A stretch of 64,000 bases of DNA, from the NCBI RefSeq assembly GCF_014698505.1, contig NZ_JACJTD010000008.1, forward strand, positions 1-64,000, in the 5' to 3' direction. Positions 53,108 through 62,323 of this stretch are shown piece after piece; positions within the stretch are counted from its first letter, which is position 1; every line of letters starts with the position of its first letter. The notes beneath the pieces are model-generated. The model made no database searches. It saw only the letters and a list, made by a program, of their open reading frames with translations, and was not told where the DNA came from. The translations under genes were made by a program, and so were the position numbers. Source of the stretch: Nostoc foliaceum FACHB-393 (GTDB lineage Bacteria > Cyanobacteriota > Cyanobacteriia > Cyanobacteriales > Nostocaceae).

Positions 53108-54763
53108 ATGCCGAAAATAAAATCAAAATCTCGACCATCTAAAAAATCGAAAAAGCAGGCTAAAAAGGAAACTTCTACCCTTAGCCTCAAAGAACAGTTA
53201 GCCCAAAAACGCAAAGCAGCCCAAGCACGTAAAGAACTCATCAGCATACTCACCACCGCCACCTTTGGCGGTGTCTTCTTTGGCATTGTGCTTTTTTTTG
53301 TAGCTGGAATTAAAGCAGCAGTCCCTGGTGTCTTGGGGATAATAATCATGTCCCTTTCTTACAAATACCCCCGACAAGCACTATATGCCTTCATCATTTA
53401 CGTACCTATTGGAGGTACTATCACCTACTACTTGGGTAATAGTCCCATACTCCAATTAGCTAAAGATGCCTTTTATGTTCCAGCGCTAATTGGACTTTGG
53501 CAGACTTGCCGTAAACAGGGGTTACCTCTAATTATTCCTCAAGGCATTAAAATCCCACTTTATATTGTCTTGGGTTGCAGTGTACTAACACTGTTGTTTG
53601 TCAATGGTGGCCAGCAGTTTAACCCGCCTAGCGTCGGATTATTAGAAAAAGTAGAGAAAGAAATACCCTTAGGTATGGGAATTCTGGGACTGAAAGTATT
53701 TTTAGGCTATGTCCCACTGCTTGGTTGTGCTTACTATTTAATTCGTGATAAGCGGGATTTTCTAATTTTATCACGCCTCCAAATTGTCCTCACACTGATT
53801 TGTTGTGTGCTGGGATTCATCCAATACATGTTATTACTAACTGGGGCATGTGAAGGCACCAGAGGTCTTGAAGGAGATGCCTTATTTAGAGCAACACTCG
53901 AAGCTAGATGTTATTTTGGTGGAGCGCTAGTATATAGTCCCGATGAAGGGGTTATTCGCCTACCAGGGACATTTGTAGCCCCTTGGCAGTGGGCATGGTT
54001 CTTAATTGCCAGTACCTTTTTTACCTTTGCCACTGGCTTCACCGATCCCTCCCCAATATGGCGGCTGGTTGGTTTAGGTTCTTTAGTGACAGTCTTTATC
54101 AATGCTGTAATTTCTGGACAGAGAATCGCCTTAGCTTTAGTACCAACCTGCTTTGGCATTTTACTATTGCTTACTGGTCAAATTGGTAACCTCAAACGGT
54201 TTATTCCCATAGGGATAGGACTTGCCCTAGTTCTGGGAATTGCAATGGTGACTAACCCTGCTGTCGTGCAAGAGAGAACCGCAAGTTTTACCAGTCGGTG
54301 GGAGGCTTCACCACCTCAAGATTTTATCGTCCAGCAATTTGAAGAGAATTGGAAAAACGTAGACGGGCCCTTGGGAAGTGGCTTAGGTCGAGCAACTAAC
54401 TCTGCCCGCGTAATGGGTAAAACTAAACTAGTGGAAACCTACTATCCCAAAGTACTTTATGAAGTTGGAATTCTTGGAGTACTAGCTTTTCTGGGTTTGG
54501 TCACTAGTTTAACAATTATTGGCTTTAAAACCTACCGCTCCATAAAGAACCGTAATTTCCGCAGTTACGGAGCAGCTTTGTGGGTGTTTATATTGTTTAT
54601 TAGCTACAACACCTACTACTATCCTCTGGATGTTGATCCAGTTGCTGTCTATTACTGGTTTTTTGCGGGAGTTCTTTTTAAATTGCCAGAACTGGAGAAA
54701 CAAGATAAAGAAGATGCTAACCCGCAGCAAAAAAACAAGAAAAAACGTCTAAAAACAATTTAA
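53108..54763 (+). CDS. O-antigen ligase/polymerase-like membrane protein
   Basis: 551 residues: a long basic cytoplasmic start (KIKSKSRPSKKSKKQAKK), about 12 transmembrane helices and a Wzy_C-like region with VFINAVISGQRIALALVPTC and the periplasmic loop around GPLGSGLGRATNSARVMGKT. The tail is again basic (KNKKKRLKTI). It probably polymerises or ligates a lipid-linked glycan. It is 12 bases upstream of the next glycosyltransferase, so an operon. Confidence 0.83.
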   Translation: MPKIKSKSRPSKKSKKQAKKETSTLSLKEQLAQKRKAAQARKELISILTTATFGGVFFGIVLFFVAGIKAAVPGVLGIIIMSLSYKYPRQALYAFIIYVPIGGTITYYLGNSPILQLAKDAFYVPALIGLWQTCRKQGLPLIIPQGIKIPLYIVLGCSVLTLLFVNGGQQFNPPSVGLLEKVEKEIPLGMGILGLKVFLGYVPLLGCAYYLIRDKRDFLILSRLQIVLTLICCVLGFIQYMLLLTGACEGTRGLEGDALFRATLEARCYFGGALVYSPDEGVIRLPGTFVAPWQWAWFLIASTFFTFATGFTDPSPIWRLVGLGSLVTVFINAVISGQRIALALVPTCFGILLLLTGQIGNLKRFIPIGIGLALVLGIAMVTNPAVVQERTASFTSRWEASPPQDFIVQQFEENWKNVDGPLGSGLGRATNSARVMGKTKLVETYYPKVLYEVGILGVLAFLGLVTSLTIIGFKTYRSIKNRNFRSYGAALWVFILFISYNTYYYPLDVDPVAVYYWFFAGVLFKLPELEKQDKEDANPQQKNKKKRLKTI

Positions 54764-54774
54764 ATGAAATAAAA

Positions 54775-55923
54775 ATGGCAAAAGTTATCATAGGAGGTCA
54801 AAAACACCTCAGCATTCCAAACCTACCTCGAAATTCTCGGCATACACTCATCCGCCCTAAGCCTTTTCCCGCAGGCAGATATCCTATAGAAAAAATTTGG
54901 TATCCTTTAGGCAGCTTTATGGCGTGGCAGCCTGTATGGGAAAGATACCAAGCTATTCATGCTTTCAACAAGATTTTATATACAAATAAACCTTGGTTTC
55001 TCACATTTGAGGATCATCGGGTTTTATATAGAAACCCTAAAAATCAAGGTGAAGCTGCAATTTATGAATTATTAAATAATCGATTAGCGTTAGAAAATTG
55101 CCAAAAAATTATCGCTATCTCTGATTATGCAAAGTTGAGATTAATTAAGCGGATAGAAGGTTGGAAGATAGAAGGGAAAATAAGCAAAAAATTAGATGTT
55201 ATCCATCCCAATTTTCCACTCAAAGTTAACCAATCAAAACTTTATTATGAACAGCAAAATCTCCAGCTTATATTTATAGGAAATCACATTGCCCGCAAAG
55301 GCGGAGTTGTTGCTTTAAGACTCGCTAAAAAAGCTGAAAAATTAGGTTTACCTATTACTGTACATATAATTTCAGAACTGGGGCATGGTTCAGGAGTACC
55401 AACTGATTTTCCCGATCGCAGTAAATATGTAGAGGATTTAAAGTTACTGAATCTAAATAACGTTGTATTTCATAAAAATCTTCCTAATGACAAAGTTATT
55501 GAGTTATTATCACAAAATCATTTTCAATTAATGGCAACTTTACATGATACTTATGGCTTTAGTATCATAGAAGGTTTTTCAGTTGCAACTCCTGCGATTA
55601 CAACAAATGTATGCGCTTTACCAGAGTTTATTCGTCATGGCGAAAATGGATATATTTTAGAGTTACCAATTAATGAAAATAGGCATTGGAGTAATTGGCT
55701 ACATGGAGAGAAAACTAAAACTGATGAATATTGGGAAATTGTAAATACTACCTATGACTATTTGGCAGATAAAGCATTACAGCAAATAATTCAATTTCTT
55801 GATAGAAGTGATAAACGAGAACATTACGAATTTTTAAGCGCAGGAGCATTAGCTCAAGCGCAAATTGTGCATAACTCCGAAAAGCAAAATGAGTTCTTTG
55901 ATAATCTCTATGCAGCAGTGTAA
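54775..55923 (+). CDS. Group 1 (GT4-like) glycosyltransferase
   Basis: 382 residues with a GT-B-like second half: LQLIFIGNHIARKGGVVALR, FHKNLPNDKVIELLSQNHFQ, and the donor-site region DTYGFSIIEGFSVATPAITT. The N-terminal acceptor domain is less typical (MAKVIIGGQKHLSIPNLPRN). It is translationally close to the O-antigen ligase gene. Confidence 0.82.
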   Translation: MAKVIIGGQKHLSIPNLPRNSRHTLIRPKPFPAGRYPIEKIWYPLGSFMAWQPVWERYQAIHAFNKILYTNKPWFLTFEDHRVLYRNPKNQGEAAIYELLNNRLALENCQKIIAISDYAKLRLIKRIEGWKIEGKISKKLDVIHPNFPLKVNQSKLYYEQQNLQLIFIGNHIARKGGVVALRLAKKAEKLGLPITVHIISELGHGSGVPTDFPDRSKYVEDLKLLNLNNVVFHKNLPNDKVIELLSQNHFQLMATLHDTYGFSIIEGFSVATPAITTNVCALPEFIRHGENGYILELPINENRHWSNWLHGEKTKTDEYWEIVNTTYDYLADKALQQIIQFLDRSDKREHYEFLSAGALAQAQIVHNSEKQNEFFDNLYAAV

Positions 55924-56108
55924 AAAATTGATTGAATGTGAATTCTGACTTTTTAGGTCATGCAGGAAACCCAACAAAGTCCTAACCAACAAGCAAGCTT
56001 CCCTAGTAGGTAAGGGAGTAAATTCAAGTAATAGAAGCTTACTGAATTTCCGTAAAATTAAGTTTTATAAGGTTATTATCAAAGTAGAAAAATTGCTTAA
56101 TAAAAATC

Positions 56109-57089
56109 ATGAATAATTGGCCATTAATTACTGTAGTTATTCCGACTTATGGTCGAGAAGAAGCGCTACGGGATAGCATTGTAGATGTCCTAAAACAGGA
56201 ATATCCAAATTTTGAAGTTTTAGTAGTAGACCAAACCCCAAAACACCAACCAGAAATTCAAGCCTACCTAGAAGAAATGGCGGTAGCAGGTAAAATCAAG
56301 TGGTTGCGCTTAGATTGGGCAAGTTTGCCAGGGGCGCGAAATTATGCTGTGCGGCGGTCATCTGGTGAAATAATATTATTTATTGATGATGATGTTCAGC
56401 TAACCCCAGAATTGTTAACAGCCCATGCGAAAAATTATTTGCAAAACCCAGAAGTAGGGGCTGTCGCCGGACGGGTATTTGACAGAATGAAATTGGGTGA
56501 TTCTGGAGGAGATTTAGAGATTGAATATCTGCCTCCCCAAGCTATGGATCCAGGAATTGCTTGGTATCATATTGATTTAGTGCATACCATCAAACCCCAG
56601 CAAGTGCTAACAGCGAGGGGTTGTAACATGTCATTTCGTCGCGAAATTTTTACTAAGTACGGGCTGAGGTTTGATGAGAGGTTTCGCGGTAGTGCAGTGC
56701 GCGAAGAGTCAGATTTTTGTTTGCGGGTGCGACAGACCGGATATAAGATTTGGTACGACCCAGAGGCCCATTTGGTGCATTTAGGCGAAGAAACAGGGGG
56801 TTGTCATGATATTAGTATGCGATCGCTAAAATATCAACTCACCTTTTACCACAACCATTTCCTACTAGGGCTGAAAAACCTCACTGCTACTCAAGCTTTA
56901 CGCCTATACGCCCGTTTATTTGACTGTCACGTTCTCGGACACGCACCTTGTAACAAAAGCGGTTCCCCCATCAAAATCGCCACTCGCGCTATTTTCTACA
57001 CTTTGGGTTTTTTCAAAGCCTTGGGTACTGTCATCCAATCACTATGGAACGATGGCCAAATTTACAGCCGATTGGATGAACAAGTTTAG
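56109..57089 (+). CDS. GT2 family glycosyltransferase
   Basis: 326 residues. VVIPTYGREEALRDSIVDVL, the DXD motif in EIILFIDDDVQLTPELLTAH, LPGARNYAVRRSSGEI and an acceptor-site ED-type block (AVREESDFCLRVRQTGYKIW). It resembles rhamnosyl or other transferases of exopolysaccharide clusters. No membrane helix. It follows the previous gene after 185 bases. Confidence 0.88.
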   Translation: MNNWPLITVVIPTYGREEALRDSIVDVLKQEYPNFEVLVVDQTPKHQPEIQAYLEEMAVAGKIKWLRLDWASLPGARNYAVRRSSGEIILFIDDDVQLTPELLTAHAKNYLQNPEVGAVAGRVFDRMKLGDSGGDLEIEYLPPQAMDPGIAWYHIDLVHTIKPQQVLTARGCNMSFRREIFTKYGLRFDERFRGSAVREESDFCLRVRQTGYKIWYDPEAHLVHLGEETGGCHDISMRSLKYQLTFYHNHFLLGLKNLTATQALRLYARLFDCHVLGHAPCNKSGSPIKIATRAIFYTLGFFKALGTVIQSLWNDGQIYSRLDEQV

Positions 57090-57090
57090 G

Positions 57091-57111
57091 CATTTGTCAT
57101 TGGTCATTAGT
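57091..57111. repeat. STRR tcattgg/tcattag array
   Basis: Three heptamers directly after the stop of the GT2 gene and before the GT4 gene. Confidence 0.65.
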
Positions 57112-57134
57112 GAATAACAAAGAATAAATGAAAA

Positions 57135-58310
57135 ATGAGAATTTTAGTTGCTAGTCACACTTATATCGTAGACCTCAACTGTGAAAAATTACGCGCTTTA
57201 TCTCAACTAGAACCGGGAGTTGAAGTGACAGTTGTAGTACCAAAGCGCTGGAAACCAGGTGGCGTGCAAAATAGAATTATTGAAACTGAATACCGTGATG
57301 AAGGCACATTTAGAATAGTTCCAGTTTCTAATTTTAGTCAAAATCATCAGGGACTTCTTACCTTTAGTGCTGATTTGATATCTTTATTAAAACAATTTCG
57401 TCCCCAAATAATTCAAGTAGAACAAGGGTCTAGGGGGCTAGCTTATACTCAGATGATTGCCTTAAATCAGCTATTAGGACTCAAGGCAAAAAATGTATTT
57501 TTTACTTGGTGGAATTTACCCTATGAACTGAAATTACCAATTTCTTTATTAGAAAAATATAACCTCAATCACAGCCACGGCATCATTTCTGGAAATCAAG
57601 ATGGGGCAGAAATTTTGCGACAACGGGGATACAAAGGAGCAATTAAAGTCATGCCGCAGCTGGGTGTAGATGAAAGTTTATTTACTCCCAAACTTCAACC
57701 ACAATTAGCAGCTAAGTTGGGAATTGAAAAAGAAGATTTCGTAGTAGGTTTTGTTGGACGTTTTGTGCAAGAGAAGGGTTTATTGACGCTTTTACAAGCC
57801 TTAGTAAATTTGAAAAATAAACCTTGGAAATTACTGCTACTGGGACGAGGAGAGTTGCAAACTGAATTAACCAAAATTGCGGCAGAAAACAATATTAAAG
57901 AACGGTTAATTTTAGTAGAAAGTGTCCCCCATAACGAGGTTGCAAACTATATCAATTTAATGAGTACTTTAGTACTGCCTTCAGAAACAACATACAAGTT
58001 TAAAACCTTAACTTCTGTTGGCTGGAAAGAACAATTTGGCCATGTGATAATTGAGGCAATGGCTTGCCAAGTACCTGTGATTGGTTCCGATTCTGGTGAA
58101 ATTCCCTATGTAATTGGCGAAGCTGGTTTGGTATTTACTGAAGGTGATGCTCAAGCCCTTGCTAATTGCTTAGTTCAGGTAATGGATAAACCAGATTTTG
58201 CTCATACCCTGGGTAAAATGGGTTATCAAAAAGCAATGATTAAATATACAAATAAAGCTTTAGCTAAACAGCAATTAGAGTTTTATCGAGAGTTAGTTAT
58301 TAGTCATTAG
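57135..58310 (+). CDS. GT4 family glycosyltransferase
   Basis: 391 residues, GT-B fold. N-domain MRILVASHTYIVDLNCEKLR. C-domain VVGFVGRFVQEKGLLTLLQA, LLLLGRGELQTEL, and the E-x7-E donor motif HVIIEAMACQVPVIGSDSGE. The last four residues (VISH) and the stop codon are encoded by tcattag heptamers, so the original end may have been replaced. Confidence 0.9.
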   Translation: MRILVASHTYIVDLNCEKLRALSQLEPGVEVTVVVPKRWKPGGVQNRIIETEYRDEGTFRIVPVSNFSQNHQGLLTFSADLISLLKQFRPQIIQVEQGSRGLAYTQMIALNQLLGLKAKNVFFTWWNLPYELKLPISLLEKYNLNHSHGIISGNQDGAEILRQRGYKGAIKVMPQLGVDESLFTPKLQPQLAAKLGIEKEDFVVGFVGRFVQEKGLLTLLQALVNLKNKPWKLLLLGRGELQTELTKIAAENNIKERLILVESVPHNEVANYINLMSTLVLPSETTYKFKTLTSVGWKEQFGHVIIEAMACQVPVIGSDSGEIPYVIGEAGLVFTEGDAQALANCLVQVMDKPDFAHTLGKMGYQKAMIKYTNKALAKQQLEFYRELVISH

Positions 58311-58318
58311 TCATTAGT
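58291..58318. repeat. STRR tcattag array overlapping a gene end
   Basis: Consecutive tcattag/tattag heptamers contain the stop codon (58308-58310) of the GT4 gene. Confidence 0.7.
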
Positions 58319-58328
58319 GAATAACAAA

Positions 58329-58375
58329 CGACGTAGACGCGCCAGCGGCTACTCTTACGAGAACGCTTTCTATCA
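58329..58375. repeat. Dispersed cgtagacgcgccagcgg repeat
   Basis: A further copy of the gtagacgcgcagcggc family, immediately before the next glycosyltransferase gene. Confidence 0.6.
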
Positions 58376-58378
58376 CAA

Positions 58379-59575
58379 ATGGCAAATGATAAAAAAATGA
58401 AAATATTACAAATTGTCCCTTCAATTTCTCTGATTTACGGTGGCCCCAGTCAAATGGTGCTAGGATTAGCTCCAGCTTTGGTAAAAGGGGGAGTGGAAGT
58501 TACAATTCTCACAACTGATAGTAATGGTGATAATGGTCAAACACCTCTGGATATTCCTTTAAATAGCCCAATTAAACAAGATGGCTATGAAATAATTTAC
58601 TTTCGTTGTGCCCCCTTTCGTCGCTACAAATTTTCCCTAGATTTATTAAACTGGCTAAAACGTCATGCTCACGAGTTTGACATAGCACATATTCATGCTC
58701 TATTCTCTCCCATAAGTAGTGCTGCTGCTATTGTCTGTCGTCAGCAAAAACTACCTTATATTTTCCGCCCTTTGGGTACTCTCGATCCGGCTGATTTACG
58801 GAAGAAAAAACGATTAAAGCAGCTTTATGTCGCAATTATAGAACGTCAAAATTTAGCTGGTGCCGCAGCAATTCATTTTACCAGCGATCAAGAAGCTAAA
58901 ATATCAGAACGATTTGGAGTATCTACGCCCGATTTGGTAATTCCCTTGGGTGTAATTCCCCCTCAATCCCCCCTTAAAAATGTATCTAGTCAGTTAGAAA
59001 TACCAAAGGATGTGCCTTTAGTGCTGTTTATGTCACGAATTGACCCGAAAAAGGGGTTAAATTTGTTGATTCCAGCGCTAGAGAAGCTTTTAGCTGTTGG
59101 TTATAAGTTTCATTTTGTCTTAGCTGGAACAAATCCTCAAGATCCAGATTACGAACAAAAGATAATATCCCAAATTCAAAATTCACCACTGCGATCGCAC
59201 ACTACAATTACAGGTTTTGTCACTGGTGAACTCAAAGTTAGTTTACTACAAGCTGCTGATTTATTTGTCTTACCTTCCTACTACGAAAATTTTGGGATTG
59301 CTGTAGCTGAAGCGATGGTAGCAGGTATACCCGTAGTCATTTCTGACCAAGTGCATATTTGTCAACAGATACGTGATAGTGAGTCGGGTTGGGTGGGTGC
59401 AACAGATGTCCAAGCACTGCTAGAGTTACTGCAAGAAGCTTTGCAAAATCCCGCAGAACGCCAACGACGAGGATTAAACGCCCAACAATATGCATTGAAA
59501 AATTTTAGCTGGGATGCGATCGCAAGGCAAACAATCCAAGCCTACCAGGAAATTCTGGCAAACAAATTAATTTAA
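58379..59575 (+). CDS. GT4 family glycosyltransferase
   Basis: 398 residues. N-domain MKILQIVPSISLIYGGPSQM with IAHIHALFSPISSAAAIVCR. C-domain VLFMSRIDPKKGLNLLIPAL, FVLAGTNPQDPDYEQ and the donor-site LPSYYENFGIAVAEAMVAGI. ATG 58379 (MANDKKM...) or the ATG at 58397 (MKILQIV) may be the start; the latter is more typical for the family. The gene overlaps the convergent membrane protein gene by four bases. Confidence 0.9.
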   Translation: MANDKKMKILQIVPSISLIYGGPSQMVLGLAPALVKGGVEVTILTTDSNGDNGQTPLDIPLNSPIKQDGYEIIYFRCAPFRRYKFSLDLLNWLKRHAHEFDIAHIHALFSPISSAAAIVCRQQKLPYIFRPLGTLDPADLRKKKRLKQLYVAIIERQNLAGAAAIHFTSDQEAKISERFGVSTPDLVIPLGVIPPQSPLKNVSSQLEIPKDVPLVLFMSRIDPKKGLNLLIPALEKLLAVGYKFHFVLAGTNPQDPDYEQKIISQIQNSPLRSHTTITGFVTGELKVSLLQAADLFVLPSYYENFGIAVAEAMVAGIPVVISDQVHICQQIRDSESGWVGATDVQALLELLQEALQNPAERQRRGLNAQQYALKNFSWDAIARQTIQAYQEILANKLI

Positions 59576-60285
59576 CCCAACGCAGATAACAGTAGTTTTT
59601 GCCAAATAGGCGCTAGAACTGCTTTGACAACGATATCCGCAATTACAAAACCAATCCCAATCAACATATAAGTTTTGGGAAAGGGAGATTTTGGAACTTC
59701 GCCTCTAATGCGAGTTACTAAATTTAATCCTAAAGCAGCTAAAGCTACCCCAGTGGCAATAAACCCAATTATCCGCAAAATTGACCACGGATACCATCCT
59801 AAAATAGCTGCTAACCAAGGTTTAGCACTAACTCTCACCAATTCTGCAACATAAAAATTCATGTAGTTCAGCATCCACGTGCCGAATATCAATGCCATGC
59901 TACTTAAAGTGACAACGCAGAGAATACAAAAAATTCCGTAGTGCAATAAATGATCTGGTAAAAATAAACGGAGTGTTCCTTCCATACCTTCTCCCGTGCG
60001 AATCCAGTGCAACATCTCAGTAGTGTATGACTGTCCACGGAGGATGACTTTTGCTGCTGTTTCTGGTGCGATCGCTGTTGCTACAATTACGGCAATACTC
60101 TGCAACACTCCCCACAGTAACATCCACCAAAAAGCACTTTTATATTGTTGACGACGTACTTGTAAGAAGAAAATGGGATAGGGAACAGCAGCACCGAAAA
60201 TCGGCATCAGCCAGGGAACTCCAAAAACAAAACTGGCAGTTGTGCTGAGGATAACACCAATAACGAAAAATATTACTATTATCAT
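59572..60285 (-). CDS. Membrane protein of unknown function, Yip1-like layout
   Basis: 237 residues with about six transmembrane helices (IIVIFFVIGVILSTTASFVF, FWWMLLWGVLQSIAVIVATA, GIFCILCVVTLSSMALIFGT, ILRIIGFIATGVALAALGL and others). An ordered loop lies between (VILRGQSYTTEMLHWIRTG). The pattern is like cyanobacterial Yip1-type membrane proteins, but no diagnostic motif is seen. Confidence 0.65.
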   Translation of the reverse strand: MIIVIFFVIGVILSTTASFVFGVPWLMPIFGAAVPYPIFFLQVRRQQYKSAFWWMLLWGVLQSIAVIVATAIAPETAAKVILRGQSYTTEMLHWIRTGEGMEGTLRLFLPDHLLHYGIFCILCVVTLSSMALIFGTWMLNYMNFYVAELVRVSAKPWLAAILGWYPWSILRIIGFIATGVALAALGLNLVTRIRGEVPKSPFPKTYMLIGIGFVIADIVVKAVLAPIWQKLLLSALG

Positions 60286-60344
60286 AATGGGGACTAAAGG
60301 TTAGTGATTTGGCATTCCGCGACTTTCTAAGCATCTGAGAGTGG

Positions 60345-60551
60345 GTGGCGACAAAGAAAGTCTACATCAACCCGTGGTACCCCTCCAGCAAGACTTGCTC
60401 CTGCTGTGGTCATCTCCTTGAAAAGTTAGAAATCTCCGAGCGAAAATGGCGTTGTCCGTCTTGTAGGTCTAAAAACGACCTGGACGGCAACGCGGCGAAG
60501 ATTGTTGGGTTAGGTGATGTTATGCGGTATGAAATTGTAATCGCTGTTTGA
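60345..60551 (+). pseudogene. TnpB (IS605-type) C-terminal remnant
   Basis: 68 codons keep the zinc-finger end of a TnpB endonuclease: YPSSKTCSCCGHLLEKL, ERKWRCPSC and DLDGNAAKI. The four cysteines (C-X2-C twice) are intact. An in-frame TGA lies just upstream (60336) and the RuvC-like core is missing, so this is a decayed insertion sequence fragment. Confidence 0.8.
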
Positions 60552-60592
60552 CTCCAGAATCTCCATACCTTCACGGGGAGTACATCAAATGT

Positions 60593-61216
60593 TCATGAAT
60601 TTGCAAGTTGTCGGTAGCGTTCTTGAACTTCTTGAATCGAAAACAAAGTTTCAAACTTCAACCCAACTGACTGGTACAACTCACCTCCCCCTTGTTCGCG
60701 GTCTACCAGTGAAATTACTTGATTTACGGTATAACCTGCATCTTTAAGGCGATCAACAGCTTTCAGAGCAGATTGCCCAGTTGTTACCACATCTTCCAAA
60801 ACTACTACTTTTGCACCTTCTGGTAAACTGGGACCTTCTATATAAGCTCTTGTCCCATAACCCTTGGCTTCCTTGCGAATAATCAGCGCTGGTATCGGTC
60901 GGTTTTCATAAACAGAAACTAGACTCACTGCTGTGACAATTGGGTCAGCCCCCAATGTTAAACCACCCACAGCCTGTGTATCTACGGGTAATAAAGGAAA
61001 TATCAACCGTCCAACTGCCAAAGCACCTTGAGGATGAAGTGTTACCTGTGTTTTATTGACGTAATAAGAACTACGTAGCCCAGAGGAGAGGAGAAAATCA
61101 CCTTCTTGATAAGCAAGTTGGCAAAATAAATCTAGTAGCTTATGGCGCAAAGTGGTCAAATCAGGAGTGGTTGCCCAAATATCTGAGTGGGTAAGAGTTT
61201 CAGTAGGATACGTCAT
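60593..61216 (-). CDS. pyrE: Orotate phosphoribosyltransferase
   Basis: 207 residues. It makes orotidine 5'-phosphate from orotate and PRPP in pyrimidine synthesis. The PRPP loop VVVLEDVVTTGQSALKAV is near residue 140. GDFLLSSGLRSSYYVNKTQV and IIRKEAKGYGTRAYIEG complete the active site. A short unconserved start (MTYPTETLTHSDIW) is normal for cyanobacteria. Confidence 0.93.
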   Translation of the reverse strand: MTYPTETLTHSDIWATTPDLTTLRHKLLDLFCQLAYQEGDFLLSSGLRSSYYVNKTQVTLHPQGALAVGRLIFPLLPVDTQAVGGLTLGADPIVTAVSLVSVYENRPIPALIIRKEAKGYGTRAYIEGPSLPEGAKVVVLEDVVTTGQSALKAVDRLKDAGYTVNQVISLVDREQGGGELYQSVGLKFETLFSIQEVQERYRQLANS

Positions 61217-61316
61217 TACAAAACATTAAAAGTTGTGCTACACCAAAGGTTGAACTCATCAGAGTTCTGAACTTAAGCATAAATTAAGATTGCCCAAAAA
61301 CTGAGGAGTCAGAAAC

Positions 61317-61751
61317 GTGCGTATAAAATTAAAAACCTTTGGTGGTGTACTGGTGCTGCTTGTTGCTGGTATTGCTTTTCCCTCTGTTGCATCTGCTCAA
61401 ACAGAAACACCCAATTATGAAACTACGAGTGATGCATTTGAACGAGCTTATTTTCGTCATGATCGCAATTTCTACGAAAATAGCAGCCTCAAGCGTCAGC
61501 TAGACTCATTTCTAGGATCTGGTTCCGGTTTTGGTGGTTCCTTCCCAGAAAATGAAATTGCCCGCGATGCTGAGTTGGTTAACACTTTATATCATGATGT
61601 CCTGACTCAGCAAGTTGGTAACGATCCTTATATTCGCACTCCTGATTTACCAAATCCTTATGACACATCGCTGATGATGTCTCCTCGGTTGAATAGCAGC
61701 AAACTCAAAGTGGGAACTGAATTCAGGTTTGAAACTTTACCACCTCGGTAA
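61317..61751 (+). CDS. Secreted hypothetical protein, GTG start
   Basis: 144 residues beginning at GTG 61317 (AGGAGTC upstream). A signal peptide ends at VASA-Q near residue 27. The mature part is aromatic- and serine-rich (FERAYFRHDRNFYENSSL, FLGSGSGFGGSFPENEI). No family recognised; resembles small exported proteins found in many Nostocales. Confidence 0.6.
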   Translation: MRIKLKTFGGVLVLLVAGIAFPSVASAQTETPNYETTSDAFERAYFRHDRNFYENSSLKRQLDSFLGSGSGFGGSFPENEIARDAELVNTLYHDVLTQQVGNDPYIRTPDLPNPYDTSLMMSPRLNSSKLKVGTEFRFETLPPR

Positions 61752-61949
61752 CAGTCCTAGTCTGTGGGGTCATTAGTCCTTAGTTCCTTGTAATTTGTCA
61801 GCAACTATTGACTAATGGCTAAATTACCAAATCATAGCTGTAGGAGTTGAACCAGGATGGCAATACTCAAGATAATCTAGTATTACTCATGTCCCAATCA
61901 TCTTTGAGGGTCTGGTAACACAACACATTATTGGTTTTTGATCGTTCAG

Positions 61950-62022
61950 TGCGCCCTGCTGGAATCGAACCAGCCTGAAGGCGAATTATGAGTTCGCTGC
62001 CTCCCCAATCGGCCAAAGGCGC
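61950..62022 (-). tRNA. tRNA with CAT anticodon (elongator Met or Ile2)
   Basis: 73 bases on the minus strand beginning GCGCCTTTGGCCGATTGG. The anticodon stem-loop is GCGAA-CTCATAA-TTCGC, the T-arm GCTGG-TTCGATT-CCAGC, and the acceptor pairs GCGCCTT with AGGGCGC. Initiator features are absent (G1-C72 pair, no GGG/CCC anticodon stem), so elongator Met is the default. Ile2 with lysidine cannot be excluded. The D-arm is unusual. The rest of 61752-62323 is AT-rich without genes. Confidence 0.88.
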
Positions 62023-62323
62023 TTGTTTTTTGGGTTTTGGGTTCCTATGAGTCAATTAATTTAACTCTTAGGTAAACCTTATTTGCTAATGCTAATTTTA
62101 AAGTGAGGCAAATCCCTCATTGCATTAAGTTTAGCCAATTGCGTAATTATAGCACAAATTTCCCACCTTTGAATACTCGACAATAGTTTACCAGATTTTT
62201 ATACTACATAATTTGATCATGAAATAGTGCAAACTAATATTGATTAAGTTCCTTTAAGGATTGAGGTCAAAAGCTTCACTATTCTTAAATAGACCAGCAT
62301 TCTTATGTGATAGCTTGTCAGCG

